Assembly (NCBI RefSeq): GCF_002929335.1
Contig: NZ_PJIL01000005.1
Span: forward strand, 62,001 to 126,000
Direction of reading: 5' to 3'
Length of the DNA stretch: 64,000 nt
Source of the DNA: Arthrobacter sp. Y81
GTDB lineage: Bacteria > Actinomycetota > Actinomycetes > Actinomycetales > Micrococcaceae
The position numbers were made by a program, and so were the translations under genes. This document shows positions 42,452 to 49,900 of this stretch, piece after piece. Below the pieces are notes generated by a model. That model was given only the letters and a program-made list of their open reading frames with translations, ran no database searches and was not told the DNA's origin. Positions within the stretch are counted from its first letter, which is position 1. Every line of letters begins with the position of its first letter.

Positions 42452-43357
42452 ATGCAGACTTTCCTTCCCTATCCAGATTTCCAGCAGAGCGCCGCGGTCC
42501 TGGACCGCGTTCGGCTCGGCAAGCAGCGTGTCGAGGCGCTGCAGACCCTGCGTGCGCTGGTGATCCCGGAGTACGGCTGGCAGTCGCACCCGGCCGTCCG
42601 TATGTGGATGGGCTACGTCCCCGCCCTGACCATGTACGGCCTGGCCATGGCGGATGAATGGATCGCCCGCGGCGGCGAAGACACCACCCGCGCCAAGATC
42701 CTCGAATTCGCGCCCCAGGCAGATCACCCCGCGTACGCGGCCAAGATCGCCATGCCGCCGTGGCTCGGCGAGCCGGACCTCCACCTCAGCCACCGCTCCC
42801 GGCTGCTGCAGAAGGAACCGCGTTTCTACAGTGAGCTGTTCCCGGGAACGCCGGCGGACCTGGAGTACGTCTGGCCCGAACCGCGGCACGAGTTCCTCCC
42901 GGAAGATCCGGTAGGCGACCGGCTCTGGATCCTGCGCGCCCTGGTGGGAGACATAGACCCTGGAAAGCTGGACACCATCAGCCTGCCGGAGGTTGGCCGC
43001 GCCGCGAAGGCCGCCGCCCAGTCCGACGAATACGAGTTCGTCTACGCCGACTCCGGCTCGCGCCGCCCGCCCAAAAACCCCAAGAAGCGGCCTCCCAAGC
43101 AGCTCGTCAAGAAGCCCACCCGCAAGCGCCAGCTGCAGGAAGAGGCCTTCCGCACCCTCCCCGGCAATTCGCCGATCGCGGTGCCGTTCGACGGCGGCGC
43201 CACGTTTGCGATGGGCAAGGTCCAGGGCCGCCCCATCACGGTGGACGGCCGCTTCGCCCGGAACTTCCAGGTGACCGAGGTTGTGGAACGCTCATCGTTC
43301 GACTACCCGGCACTGCTCCAGGACCCGCGGCTGTTCTTCCCGATTCCTGCGCCGTAG
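42452..43357 (+). CDS. MSMEG_6728 family protein (pyrimidine-dimer glycosylase-like)
   Basis: The 301-residue protein has the conserved opening MQTFLPYPDFQQSAAVLDRVRLGKQRVEALQTLRALV, then PEYGWQSHPAVRMWMGYVPAL and HLSHRSRLLQKEPRFY. This opening is typical of the MSMEG_6728 family of mycobacteria and actinobacteria, related to pyrimidine dimer DNA glycosylases. A basic insert (RRPPKNPKKRPPKQLVKKPTRKRQ) may bind nucleic acid. The C-terminal half is unique. Whether it acts in DNA repair is unproven. The gene stands alone; a short tandem repeat (AGGTGTGGGCG twice) lies upstream at about 42383. Confidence 0.82.
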   Translation: MQTFLPYPDFQQSAAVLDRVRLGKQRVEALQTLRALVIPEYGWQSHPAVRMWMGYVPALTMYGLAMADEWIARGGEDTTRAKILEFAPQADHPAYAAKIAMPPWLGEPDLHLSHRSRLLQKEPRFYSELFPGTPADLEYVWPEPRHEFLPEDPVGDRLWILRALVGDIDPGKLDTISLPEVGRAAKAAAQSDEYEFVYADSGSRRPPKNPKKRPPKQLVKKPTRKRQLQEEAFRTLPGNSPIAVPFDGGATFAMGKVQGRPITVDGRFARNFQVTEVVERSSFDYPALLQDPRLFFPIPAP

Positions 43358-43413
43358 GCGTGGTTAGCGGCGCCTAGCCGAGCCGTTGGGGCAGCTCTGG
43401 CAGACTGGCCCGT

Positions 43414-44301
43414 ATGACTGTTCTTATGGCCGGCTGCGGCGATCTTGGTACCGAGGCCGGGCTGCTGTTCGCTGCCGCCGGCCACCGCGTGGTGGGCTGG
43501 CGCCGGTCGCCTGACAAGCTTCCGGCCGCCATCGAAGGTGTCGCGGCTGACCTGACCACGGCGGCGCTGCCGCCCATCCCGGCGGACACCACCGCCGTCG
43601 TCGTCGCCGTTGCGGCCGACTCCCCCACCGAGGACGCCTACCGGGCCGCCTACGTGGACGGGCTGGCGAACGTGCTCGATGCGCTGGAGCGCGCACGCGG
43701 GCACGACGGCGGGCCGTCACCTTCGCCGCTTCGGCGCGTGTTGTTCGTCTCCTCGACCGCCGTTTACGGCGATGCGGATGGTGGCTGGGTGGATGAAAGC
43801 ACAACGCCGGCACCCGGCGGATTCTCCGGCCGCATCATCCGCGAGGCGGAGGAACTGTTGCACAGGCGGTTGACCGGCACCGGAATCGCCCCCGTCGTGC
43901 TCCGGCTGGGCGGCATTTACGGCCCGGGGCGGACGCGGCTCATCGACCAGGTGCGTGAAGGCACAGCTGAGGCCCCGGCGGAACCCCGCTACACGAACCG
44001 GATCCACCGCGATGACGCCGCGGCGGCCATCGTGCACCTTTGCACCATGGCCGCAGACCCCGGTCCCGTGTACCTCGGGGTGGACAACGACCCCGCCGAG
44101 CTCGGCGAGGTCCAGCGCTTCCTGGCCGCCGAGCTGGGACTCCCCCAGCCGGCGTCGGCCATTGCTGGTGAACCGTCCCGCGGCGGGAACAAGAGGTGCA
44201 GCAACGCCCTGCTCCGCAGCACCGGGTTCGAGTTCGCCTACCCCACTTTCCGTGAGGGGTACCGCGCCATCCTGGCCGGCGAAGGCATCCGGCACCCGTG
44301 A
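43414..44301 (+). CDS. NAD(P)-dependent epimerase/SDR (YeeZ-like)
   Basis: The 295-residue protein has a Rossmann start (MTVLMAGCGDLGTEAGLLFAAAGHRVVGW, a GxGxxG-type turn) and an extended SDR body. VLFVSSTAVYGDADGGWVDEST holds the SSTAVYG catalytic stretch. VLRLGGIYGPGRTRLI and RIHRDDAAAAIVHLC follow. The catalytic Lys of the YxxxK motif is missing: Tyr is followed by GDADG, as in YeeZ-like proteins. It may be an epimerase-like or regulatory NAD(P)-binding protein; the substrate is unknown. Confidence 0.85.
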   Translation: MTVLMAGCGDLGTEAGLLFAAAGHRVVGWRRSPDKLPAAIEGVAADLTTAALPPIPADTTAVVVAVAADSPTEDAYRAAYVDGLANVLDALERARGHDGGPSPSPLRRVLFVSSTAVYGDADGGWVDESTTPAPGGFSGRIIREAEELLHRRLTGTGIAPVVLRLGGIYGPGRTRLIDQVREGTAEAPAEPRYTNRIHRDDAAAAIVHLCTMAADPGPVYLGVDNDPAELGEVQRFLAAELGLPQPASAIAGEPSRGGNKRCSNALLRSTGFEFAYPTFREGYRAILAGEGIRHP

Positions 44302-44352
44302 TGTGCGCTTCTCCGTGTCCGAAGTTGTAGCCGAAGCTTTCTAAGGGGAACA

Positions 44353-44757
44353 GTGGATTTTCAGCACATCATCGAGACGGTCGGCAGGTTCATGGACTTT
44401 GCCGGCGTCGCCGTAATGGTGATCGGCGCCGTCGTCTCCATCCCCATGGCCGTGCGCGGATTCCAGCCGAAGCGCCTGCCGGAAGGCGCCGAACCGCTCT
44501 CCGTCTACCGCTCGTACCGGCAACTTCTGGGGCGCTCCATCCTGCTGGGACTTGAGCTTTTGGTGGCGGCGGACATCATCCGTACGGTCGCGGTCACACC
44601 CACGTTCGAAAGCGTGGGTGTGCTTGCGATCATTGTGCTCATCCGGACGTTCCTGAGCTTCTCGCTGGAGCTGGAAATCACCGGCCGCTGGCCCTGGCAG
44701 AAACAGCCCGCAGGCGAGGCGGCCTCGGCCGGTTCCGCGAGCTCGGCCGCCGGCTAA
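44353..44757 (+). CDS. DUF1622 membrane protein
   Basis: The 134-residue protein has three membrane helices, VAVMVIGAVVSIPMAV, ILLGLELLVAADIIRTV and VGVLAIIVLIRTFLSFSLELEI. YRQLLGRSILLGLELLVAADIIRTVAVTPT with the LEIT ending is the DUF1622 signature. An Ala/Ser-rich tail ends it. It begins with GTG 5 bases after AAGGGG. Function unknown. It follows the SDR after 51 bp on the same strand. Confidence 0.88.
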   Translation: MDFQHIIETVGRFMDFAGVAVMVIGAVVSIPMAVRGFQPKRLPEGAEPLSVYRSYRQLLGRSILLGLELLVAADIIRTVAVTPTFESVGVLAIIVLIRTFLSFSLELEITGRWPWQKQPAGEAASAGSASSAAG

Positions 44758-44798
44758 CACCCTTCTGCGCTTTCAGGCGGCTCGGCTAGGCTCGCAGG

Positions 44799-45575
44799 AT
44801 GACTGAGCCGGAGATGCAGGCTGCGAGCCTGCCTGACCCGTGGCCTGAGCCGCCTGAGCTGCCCGCCCCTGTCCTTATGGAGCAACGATGGACCGATGCA
44901 GTGTTCCTGCACTGGCGCATCCCCGAGGCGGAGTCGGCGGCATTCATGCCGTCCGGAGTGGTGCCGGACGTGTTCGACGGGTCCGCCTGGGTGGGGCTGA
45001 TCGGGTTCCGCATGCAGAAAGCGGGCTTTGGCCTTGGGCCCCCTGTGCCGTTTTTCGGGGACTTCAACGAAATCAACGTCCGCCTGTACTCACGGGAACC
45101 GGACGGCACCCGGGGTGTAGTGTTCCTGAGCCTGGACGCCGACCGGCTGGCCGTTGTCCTGGCCGCCCGCGCGGCCGGGATCCCCTACGTGTGGTCGCAC
45201 ACCCGCTTCCGCCCGGCCCAACCCGGCAGCCCGGGCACCGGCTATTCCGTGCGTAGGTTCCGCCGCGGCGCGACGAGCAATTTCGCGGTTATTCCGGCGT
45301 TCGACGACGTCGCGACGGATCCCTTGTCCGTCCACCTCACGGCCAGGTTCGGGCTGCACTCCCGCTTCCGCGGCCGTACGCTCTACGTTCCGAACACCCA
45401 TTCGGCGTGGCCGCTGTACCGGGCTGAACTGACGGTCCTGGACGACGGGTTGGTCAGCGCCGCCGGCCTCAACGTGACAGGGCCGCCCGACTCCGTGCTG
45501 TTCTCCCCCGGGGTCCGGACGCGGTTCGGCCGGCCGCGGGTGCTCGGGGCTGAGGCTGGGCGCGTACGGATCTAG
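44799..45575 (+). CDS. DUF2071 (YqjF-like) family protein
   Basis: The 258-residue protein belongs to the DUF2071 group, with MEQRWTDAVFLHWRIPEAESAAFMPSGVVPDVFDGSAWVGLIGFRM and NEINVRLYSREPDGTRGVVFLSLDADRL. YSVRRF and HLTARFGLHSRFRGRTLYVPNTHSAWPLYRAEL follow. The acetoacetate-decarboxylase-like fold is assumed for this group; its function is not established. No signal peptide. It is 41 bp from DUF1622 on the same strand and may form a small unit. Confidence 0.9.
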   Translation: MTEPEMQAASLPDPWPEPPELPAPVLMEQRWTDAVFLHWRIPEAESAAFMPSGVVPDVFDGSAWVGLIGFRMQKAGFGLGPPVPFFGDFNEINVRLYSREPDGTRGVVFLSLDADRLAVVLAARAAGIPYVWSHTRFRPAQPGSPGTGYSVRRFRRGATSNFAVIPAFDDVATDPLSVHLTARFGLHSRFRGRTLYVPNTHSAWPLYRAELTVLDDGLVSAAGLNVTGPPDSVLFSPGVRTRFGRPRVLGAEAGRVRI

Positions 45576-45625
45576 TCGTTCGAACTCTTCACTGGATTAG
45601 AGCGTCCTGACTGTCCGCAGGCCTA

Positions 45626-45638
45626 AAATGTCTGACCC
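45626..45638 (+). promoter_or_regulatory. Leader element shared with the first DUF222 gene
   Basis: AAATGTCTGACCC lies exactly 18 bases before the DUF222 start, as at 20584-20596 for the other copy. The genes behind these elements are only distantly similar, so the element itself seems conserved. Confidence 0.5.
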
Positions 45639-45656
45639 CTTTGGCAGAGTTATCCC

Positions 45657-47471
45657 ATGGAAGGCATCGGGGATCTTGCAGCAGGAGGGGCGTTGCGGTG
45701 GGCCGAGCTGCCCGCTGATGCTGCTGCTGCTGTTCAGCCCTCTGTTGTGCCTCCGGCCGCACGGGTCCGTGGCCTGCGCAGTGTCCCTGCGGGACCACCG
45801 GAAACTCTAGCGTCCGACGGCGGCGGGTCGGTTGATCTGGCGCGGTGCCTTGAGCTCCTCAGGACCTTGACTTCGACGGCGGTCGACGACACCGCGCTGC
45901 TGAGCTTCCGCGAGGCCGCGGACTTCGCCGACAAGGTCGAGGAAATCTCCCGGGCCGCGGAATACCTGCAGATCGTCGCGGCCGGGGCCGTGGACCGGAG
46001 CCGTCGGGAAGCCGCAGTGGCTGCGCGCTCAGCCGCAGCCGGCTCAGGCTCCAGCACCGGCGTCGGCTGGGTCACCGGATGGGGCGCAGAAGCGGCCGCA
46101 GCGGATCATGAGGCGCCCCCGGCGCCGAACCCCGCCAATTCGGACCCGGCTGATGACGGATACCGGAACGCCACCGAGTTCCTCCGGGCACGGCTGCGGA
46201 TCAGCGCCCCCGAAGCCCGACGCCGGATCAGTCTCGCGTCCGCGGCGCTGCCCCGGACAGGGTTTGCCGGCCACACGGAGCCTCCGGAGCGGCCCGAACT
46301 CGCCGCCGCCGTTGCCGCCGGGACTGTGGCGTCCCGCCCCGCGACCATCATCACTCTGGCCCTGGACCGGGTCCGGCACCACGCCACCGAGGACACCACA
46401 GCCCGGATGGAACACGCCCTGACCCGCACCGCGGCCGAATACGACATCGACTTCCTCACCCGGGTCGCCCGCCGCTGGACCGATGCGATCGACCAGGACG
46501 GTTCGGAGCCTTCCGAGGAAGAACTCCGCCGCCGCCAGGGTGTCTTCCTCCGGCAGGCCCGCCGCGGCCTGCAGCACATCGAAATCTTCGCGACCCCGGA
46601 CCAATGCGAACCCCTCATGACCGTCATGAACACCGCCACCAACCCGCGGACCCAGGCCAGCGGCGCTGAGGAAAGCGACGGCACGGACAGTTACGCCGGC
46701 AACAACGCAGACAGTGCAGCGGATAGCGGCGACGGGACCGGCGGCGCACCTGATGCCGATCTGGACCGGCGGACCCGGCAGCAGCGGCTCCTGGACGGCC
46801 TGGTCGGCGCCTGCAAAGCAGCCCTCACCACCGGAGGCCTGCCGGCGGCGGGAGGACTCCGCCCCCAGGTCATGGTCACCATCGACTACCGCGACCTCCT
46901 GGACCGCCTCGAAAACACCACCGCCAAAGGCCCCCGCTACCGACCTGCGGCCACCGGCACCGGCACCGGCACTACTACGCCAGCCGGAACCTGGGACCCG
47001 GACCACACCAACGAGACCACCCTCAACCCCGGAAACACCGGCAGGCTCCCCGGCACCGGGTCGTTCACGTTCACCGGCCCGGTCGCGGCGTCCATGGTCC
47101 GGAAGATCGCCTGCGATGCCGATATCATCCCCGTCCTGCTCGGCAGCCAGGGCCGCATCCTGGACATCGGCCGCACCACCAGGATCTTCCCGCCCCACAT
47201 CCGCAAAGCCATCACCGCCCGCGACCAGGGCTGCGCCTTCCCCGGCTGCACCATCCCGGCCCCCTGGTGCGAAGCGCACCACATCACCTACTGGTCACAC
47301 GGCGGAAACACCAGCGCCGACAACGGAACCCTCCTCTGCAGCCATCACCACCACCTCATCCACAAGGAGCAATGGACCATCCAGGTCAAAAGCGGCATCC
47401 CGTGGTTCATCCCGCCACCCCACATCGACCCACGCCAAAAACCCCAACGCAACAGATACTTCCGATGCTGA
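45657..47471 (+). CDS. DUF222 / HNH endonuclease domain protein, second copy
   Basis: The 604-residue protein has a DUF222 helical region (about 50-480) with a Ser/Gly/Asp-rich insert and several Thr/Gly-rich stretches, and a C-terminal HNH domain. That domain reads RDQGCAFPGCTIPAPWCEAHHITYWSHGGNTSADNGTLLCSHHHHLIH, the complete HNH pattern with paired Cys and CEAHH. It is longer than the first copy and closer to the canonical REP13E12/DUF222 type. The first copy uses TEADH at the same place. Nuclease activity is inferred from the motif. No Shine-Dalgarno sequence precedes the ATG. Confidence 0.9.
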   Translation: MEGIGDLAAGGALRWAELPADAAAAVQPSVVPPAARVRGLRSVPAGPPETLASDGGGSVDLARCLELLRTLTSTAVDDTALLSFREAADFADKVEEISRAAEYLQIVAAGAVDRSRREAAVAARSAAAGSGSSTGVGWVTGWGAEAAAADHEAPPAPNPANSDPADDGYRNATEFLRARLRISAPEARRRISLASAALPRTGFAGHTEPPERPELAAAVAAGTVASRPATIITLALDRVRHHATEDTTARMEHALTRTAAEYDIDFLTRVARRWTDAIDQDGSEPSEEELRRRQGVFLRQARRGLQHIEIFATPDQCEPLMTVMNTATNPRTQASGAEESDGTDSYAGNNADSAADSGDGTGGAPDADLDRRTRQQRLLDGLVGACKAALTTGGLPAAGGLRPQVMVTIDYRDLLDRLENTTAKGPRYRPAATGTGTGTTTPAGTWDPDHTNETTLNPGNTGRLPGTGSFTFTGPVAASMVRKIACDADIIPVLLGSQGRILDIGRTTRIFPPHIRKAITARDQGCAFPGCTIPAPWCEAHHITYWSHGGNTSADNGTLLCSHHHHLIHKEQWTIQVKSGIPWFIPPPHIDPRQKPQRNRYFRC

Positions 47472-47598
47472 ACAACGCCCAAATCGGCCCAGCTCTGTCC
47501 ACCGGGCCGGACGAGCTAGCCACACCAGGTGAAGAAGAATGCCCTCTCTGCAAGAATCAAAGGGCGGACGCTCACACCTTGGAACAAGGAGACTCGCC

Positions 47599-48012
47599 AT
47601 GCTGAACCGCTTCTACGTGAACCCGATCCTTCCAGCGCAGGACGGGGACCGTGCCCGGAAGTTCTACCGCGATGTCCTTGGCCTCGACCTTCTCACCGGA
47701 CCAACGGACGATCCCATGGTCTTCGGAGCGGCCTCCGGCTCGAGCATCGCCCTCACCGAGCTCCCGGACAGGGTTCCCCCGGCCTATCCAATGATCAGCT
47801 TCATGGTCGAAGACATCGAGAATCTCGTGAAGGAGCTAAAAGCCCGTGGCGCCAGATTCCAGCCGCCGGGCGCCGGAAGCTTCGCCGGCGTCGAAGGCCA
47901 AGCTGAGGGCGAAGTAATGGATTTCGGCGCCGTGAAGTCAGCGTTCCTCCAGGACACTGAGGGAAATGTCATTGCACTGAACGAGATGATGGGCTGGCCT
48001 CCCCACGAGTAG
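47599..48012 (+). CDS. VOC family protein, second
   Basis: The 137-residue protein has the VOC fold: NRFYVNPILPAQDGDRARKFYRDVLGLDLL opens it, then SGSSIALTELPD, YPMISFMVEDIENLVKELKARGARFQPPG, and FLQDTEGNVIALNEMMGW ends with the last metal ligand (Glu in LNE). It is a metal-binding enzyme or a drug-binding protein of unknown substrate. AAGGAG 6 bases before the ATG at 47599 fixes the start; an ATG 20 codons earlier is not supported. It converges with the GGT gene, 9 bp away. Confidence 0.88.
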   Translation: MLNRFYVNPILPAQDGDRARKFYRDVLGLDLLTGPTDDPMVFGAASGSSIALTELPDRVPPAYPMISFMVEDIENLVKELKARGARFQPPGAGSFAGVEGQAEGEVMDFGAVKSAFLQDTEGNVIALNEMMGWPPHE

Positions 48013-48021
48013 GATCACCCC

Positions 48022-49857
48022 CTAGCGACCCGCCGCGTACCCCTGCGCACCGCGCGGATTGGCGGCGGCCTGCAGCACCCCCGTCAGAGGATCGCGCACG
48101 ACGGCGGACAACCGTCCCAGCGCCCAGTCACCAGCCCGCGTGATCCGGTGGCCGCGACGCTCCAAACCCGCAATGACGCCGTCGCCTAACCGGTCCTCCA
48201 CCACAGCGCCGCCCGGCTCCCAGGTGCGGGGCCAGAATGACCCCGGCATCGACGTCGTATGGAACGTGGGCGCATCGACTGCCTGCTGCGGAGAGTAGCC
48301 GCCAACAATCGTCCGCAGCAGATATGGCAGCTGCCACTGATCCTGTTGGTCCCCGCCGGGCGAGCCCAGCGCAGTCACAGCCCTGCCGTTCCGAAGCACG
48401 AGCGTTGGCGTCAGGGTGGTGCGGGGGCGCTTTCCCGGGGTCAGCGTGGAGGGCGTTCCGGGTTCGAGCCAGGTCATCTGCAGCCGTGTGCCCAGGCAGA
48501 ACCCCAGTTCGGGAATCGCCGGGGAGGACTGCAACCAACCGCCGGACGGAGTCGCCGAGATCATGTTTCCCCAGCGGTCCACAACGTCGATATGGCAGGT
48601 ATCGCCGTGCGTCTCCCCGGTCGCCAGCACTGTCGGCTCACCCACGCCGGCACTGGAACCGCTCCCGCGAAGGCCTGGCCCGGCGTCGTCGTTCGCGAGC
48701 GCCGGCGGCACATACTCCCTCCGCAGCGAAGGGTGGAACGGCTCGCGTCCCGGAACATGGCCGGGCCGGAACTCGAACGATGCCCGCTCCGTGATCAAGG
48801 CACGGCGCGCGGCGGCGTACTCGGCGGACAACAGATAGTCGAGCGGAACATCCGTATCGCCGTAATAGGCCTCGCGGTCCGCGAGCGCCAGTTTCTGTGC
48901 CTCGAGGATGGTGTGCGCGCCAAGTTCGGTGGACGGATCAAGGTGTTCGTCGGCGAACCCGTCCAGGATCGCAAGGGTCTGCAGCAGTGCCGGGCCCTGA
49001 CCCCACGGGCCTGTCTTGGCGATCGTGTGGCCACGGAATGCGATGGTGGCGGCGTCTTCGTAGCCCGCCTCGAAGGCTGCCAGGTCTCTCATTGCCAGCA
49101 CACCGCGGTGGTCCGTGCCGGAAGAGTGCCTGTGCGGTGCCTGGACGGACCGCACCATCGCCGATGCGACGAAGCCCTCGCGCCATTCACGGCGGGCGGC
49201 ATCGATACGCTCCTCCCGGGAGGACCCTGCTGCCCCCGCCTCCAGAAGCCGCTCAAGGGTCCGCGCATAGGCCGGGTTGCGGAACAACTCGCCCTCGGCC
49301 GGGACCCTGCCTTCCGGCATCCACAGCTCGGCCGACGTGGGCCAATGCTCCCGGAACAGCCCGGAAACGGCCGCGATCGTCGCTCCAACGCGGCCCAGCA
49401 CCGGATGGCCGTCCCGGGCATACCCGACTGCAAACTCCAGCACAGCCGGCAACTCCCACGTCCCGTGGTCGCGCAGCAGCAGAAGCCAGGCGTCGACGGC
49501 GGCAGGCACCGCCGCCGCGAGGGCACCCGAGCCGGGGACAAGTTCCAGACCCTCCGAGCGAAAGTGTCCGGGCGTTGCTCCGGCGGGCGCGGGACCCTGC
49601 CCCATCAGGACCACCGGTTTGCCTGGTGCCTCGGCAGTGACGAACACACCGGTCATGTCCCCGCCCGGACCGTTCAGGTGCGGCTCAACAACGTGGAGCA
49701 CAAACGCCCCTGCGGTGGCGGCGTCGAACGCATTCCCGCCGCGTTCCAAGACGGCCTGCGCGGTGGCCGTCGCGATCCAGTGCGTGGAGGCGCTCATCCC
49801 GAAGGTGCCCCGCAGGGTGGGGCGCGTGGTGAACGGATCGGGCCGCGTGAAAGTCAT
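48022..49857 (-). CDS. ggt: Gamma-glutamyltransferase family protein
   Basis: The 611-residue protein is a Ntn-hydrolase precursor. The large-subunit half opens with FGMSASTHWIATATAQAVLERGGNAFDAATAGAFVLHVVEPHLNGPGGD. The small subunit begins at the nucleophile Thr in HGDTCHIDVVDRWGNMISATPSGGW, which matches the T-x-H start after self-cleavage. GSPGGDQQDQWQLPYLL is the glutamate-binding part near the end. It lacks a signal peptide, unlike the exported GGT, so it may be a cytosolic enzyme (cephalosporin-acylase-like relatives are possible). The ATG at 49857 is preferred to a GTG six codons earlier because GTGGA precedes it. Confidence 0.9.
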   Translation of the reverse strand: MTFTRPDPFTTRPTLRGTFGMSASTHWIATATAQAVLERGGNAFDAATAGAFVLHVVEPHLNGPGGDMTGVFVTAEAPGKPVVLMGQGPAPAGATPGHFRSEGLELVPGSGALAAAVPAAVDAWLLLLRDHGTWELPAVLEFAVGYARDGHPVLGRVGATIAAVSGLFREHWPTSAELWMPEGRVPAEGELFRNPAYARTLERLLEAGAAGSSREERIDAARREWREGFVASAMVRSVQAPHRHSSGTDHRGVLAMRDLAAFEAGYEDAATIAFRGHTIAKTGPWGQGPALLQTLAILDGFADEHLDPSTELGAHTILEAQKLALADREAYYGDTDVPLDYLLSAEYAAARRALITERASFEFRPGHVPGREPFHPSLRREYVPPALANDDAGPGLRGSGSSAGVGEPTVLATGETHGDTCHIDVVDRWGNMISATPSGGWLQSSPAIPELGFCLGTRLQMTWLEPGTPSTLTPGKRPRTTLTPTLVLRNGRAVTALGSPGGDQQDQWQLPYLLRTIVGGYSPQQAVDAPTFHTTSMPGSFWPRTWEPGGAVVEDRLGDGVIAGLERRGHRITRAGDWALGRLSAVVRDPLTGVLQAAANPRGAQGYAAGR

Positions 49858-49900
49858 GGGGTCCACTGTAGCCACGGCCCGCGTCTGGAGAGCGGTGCGG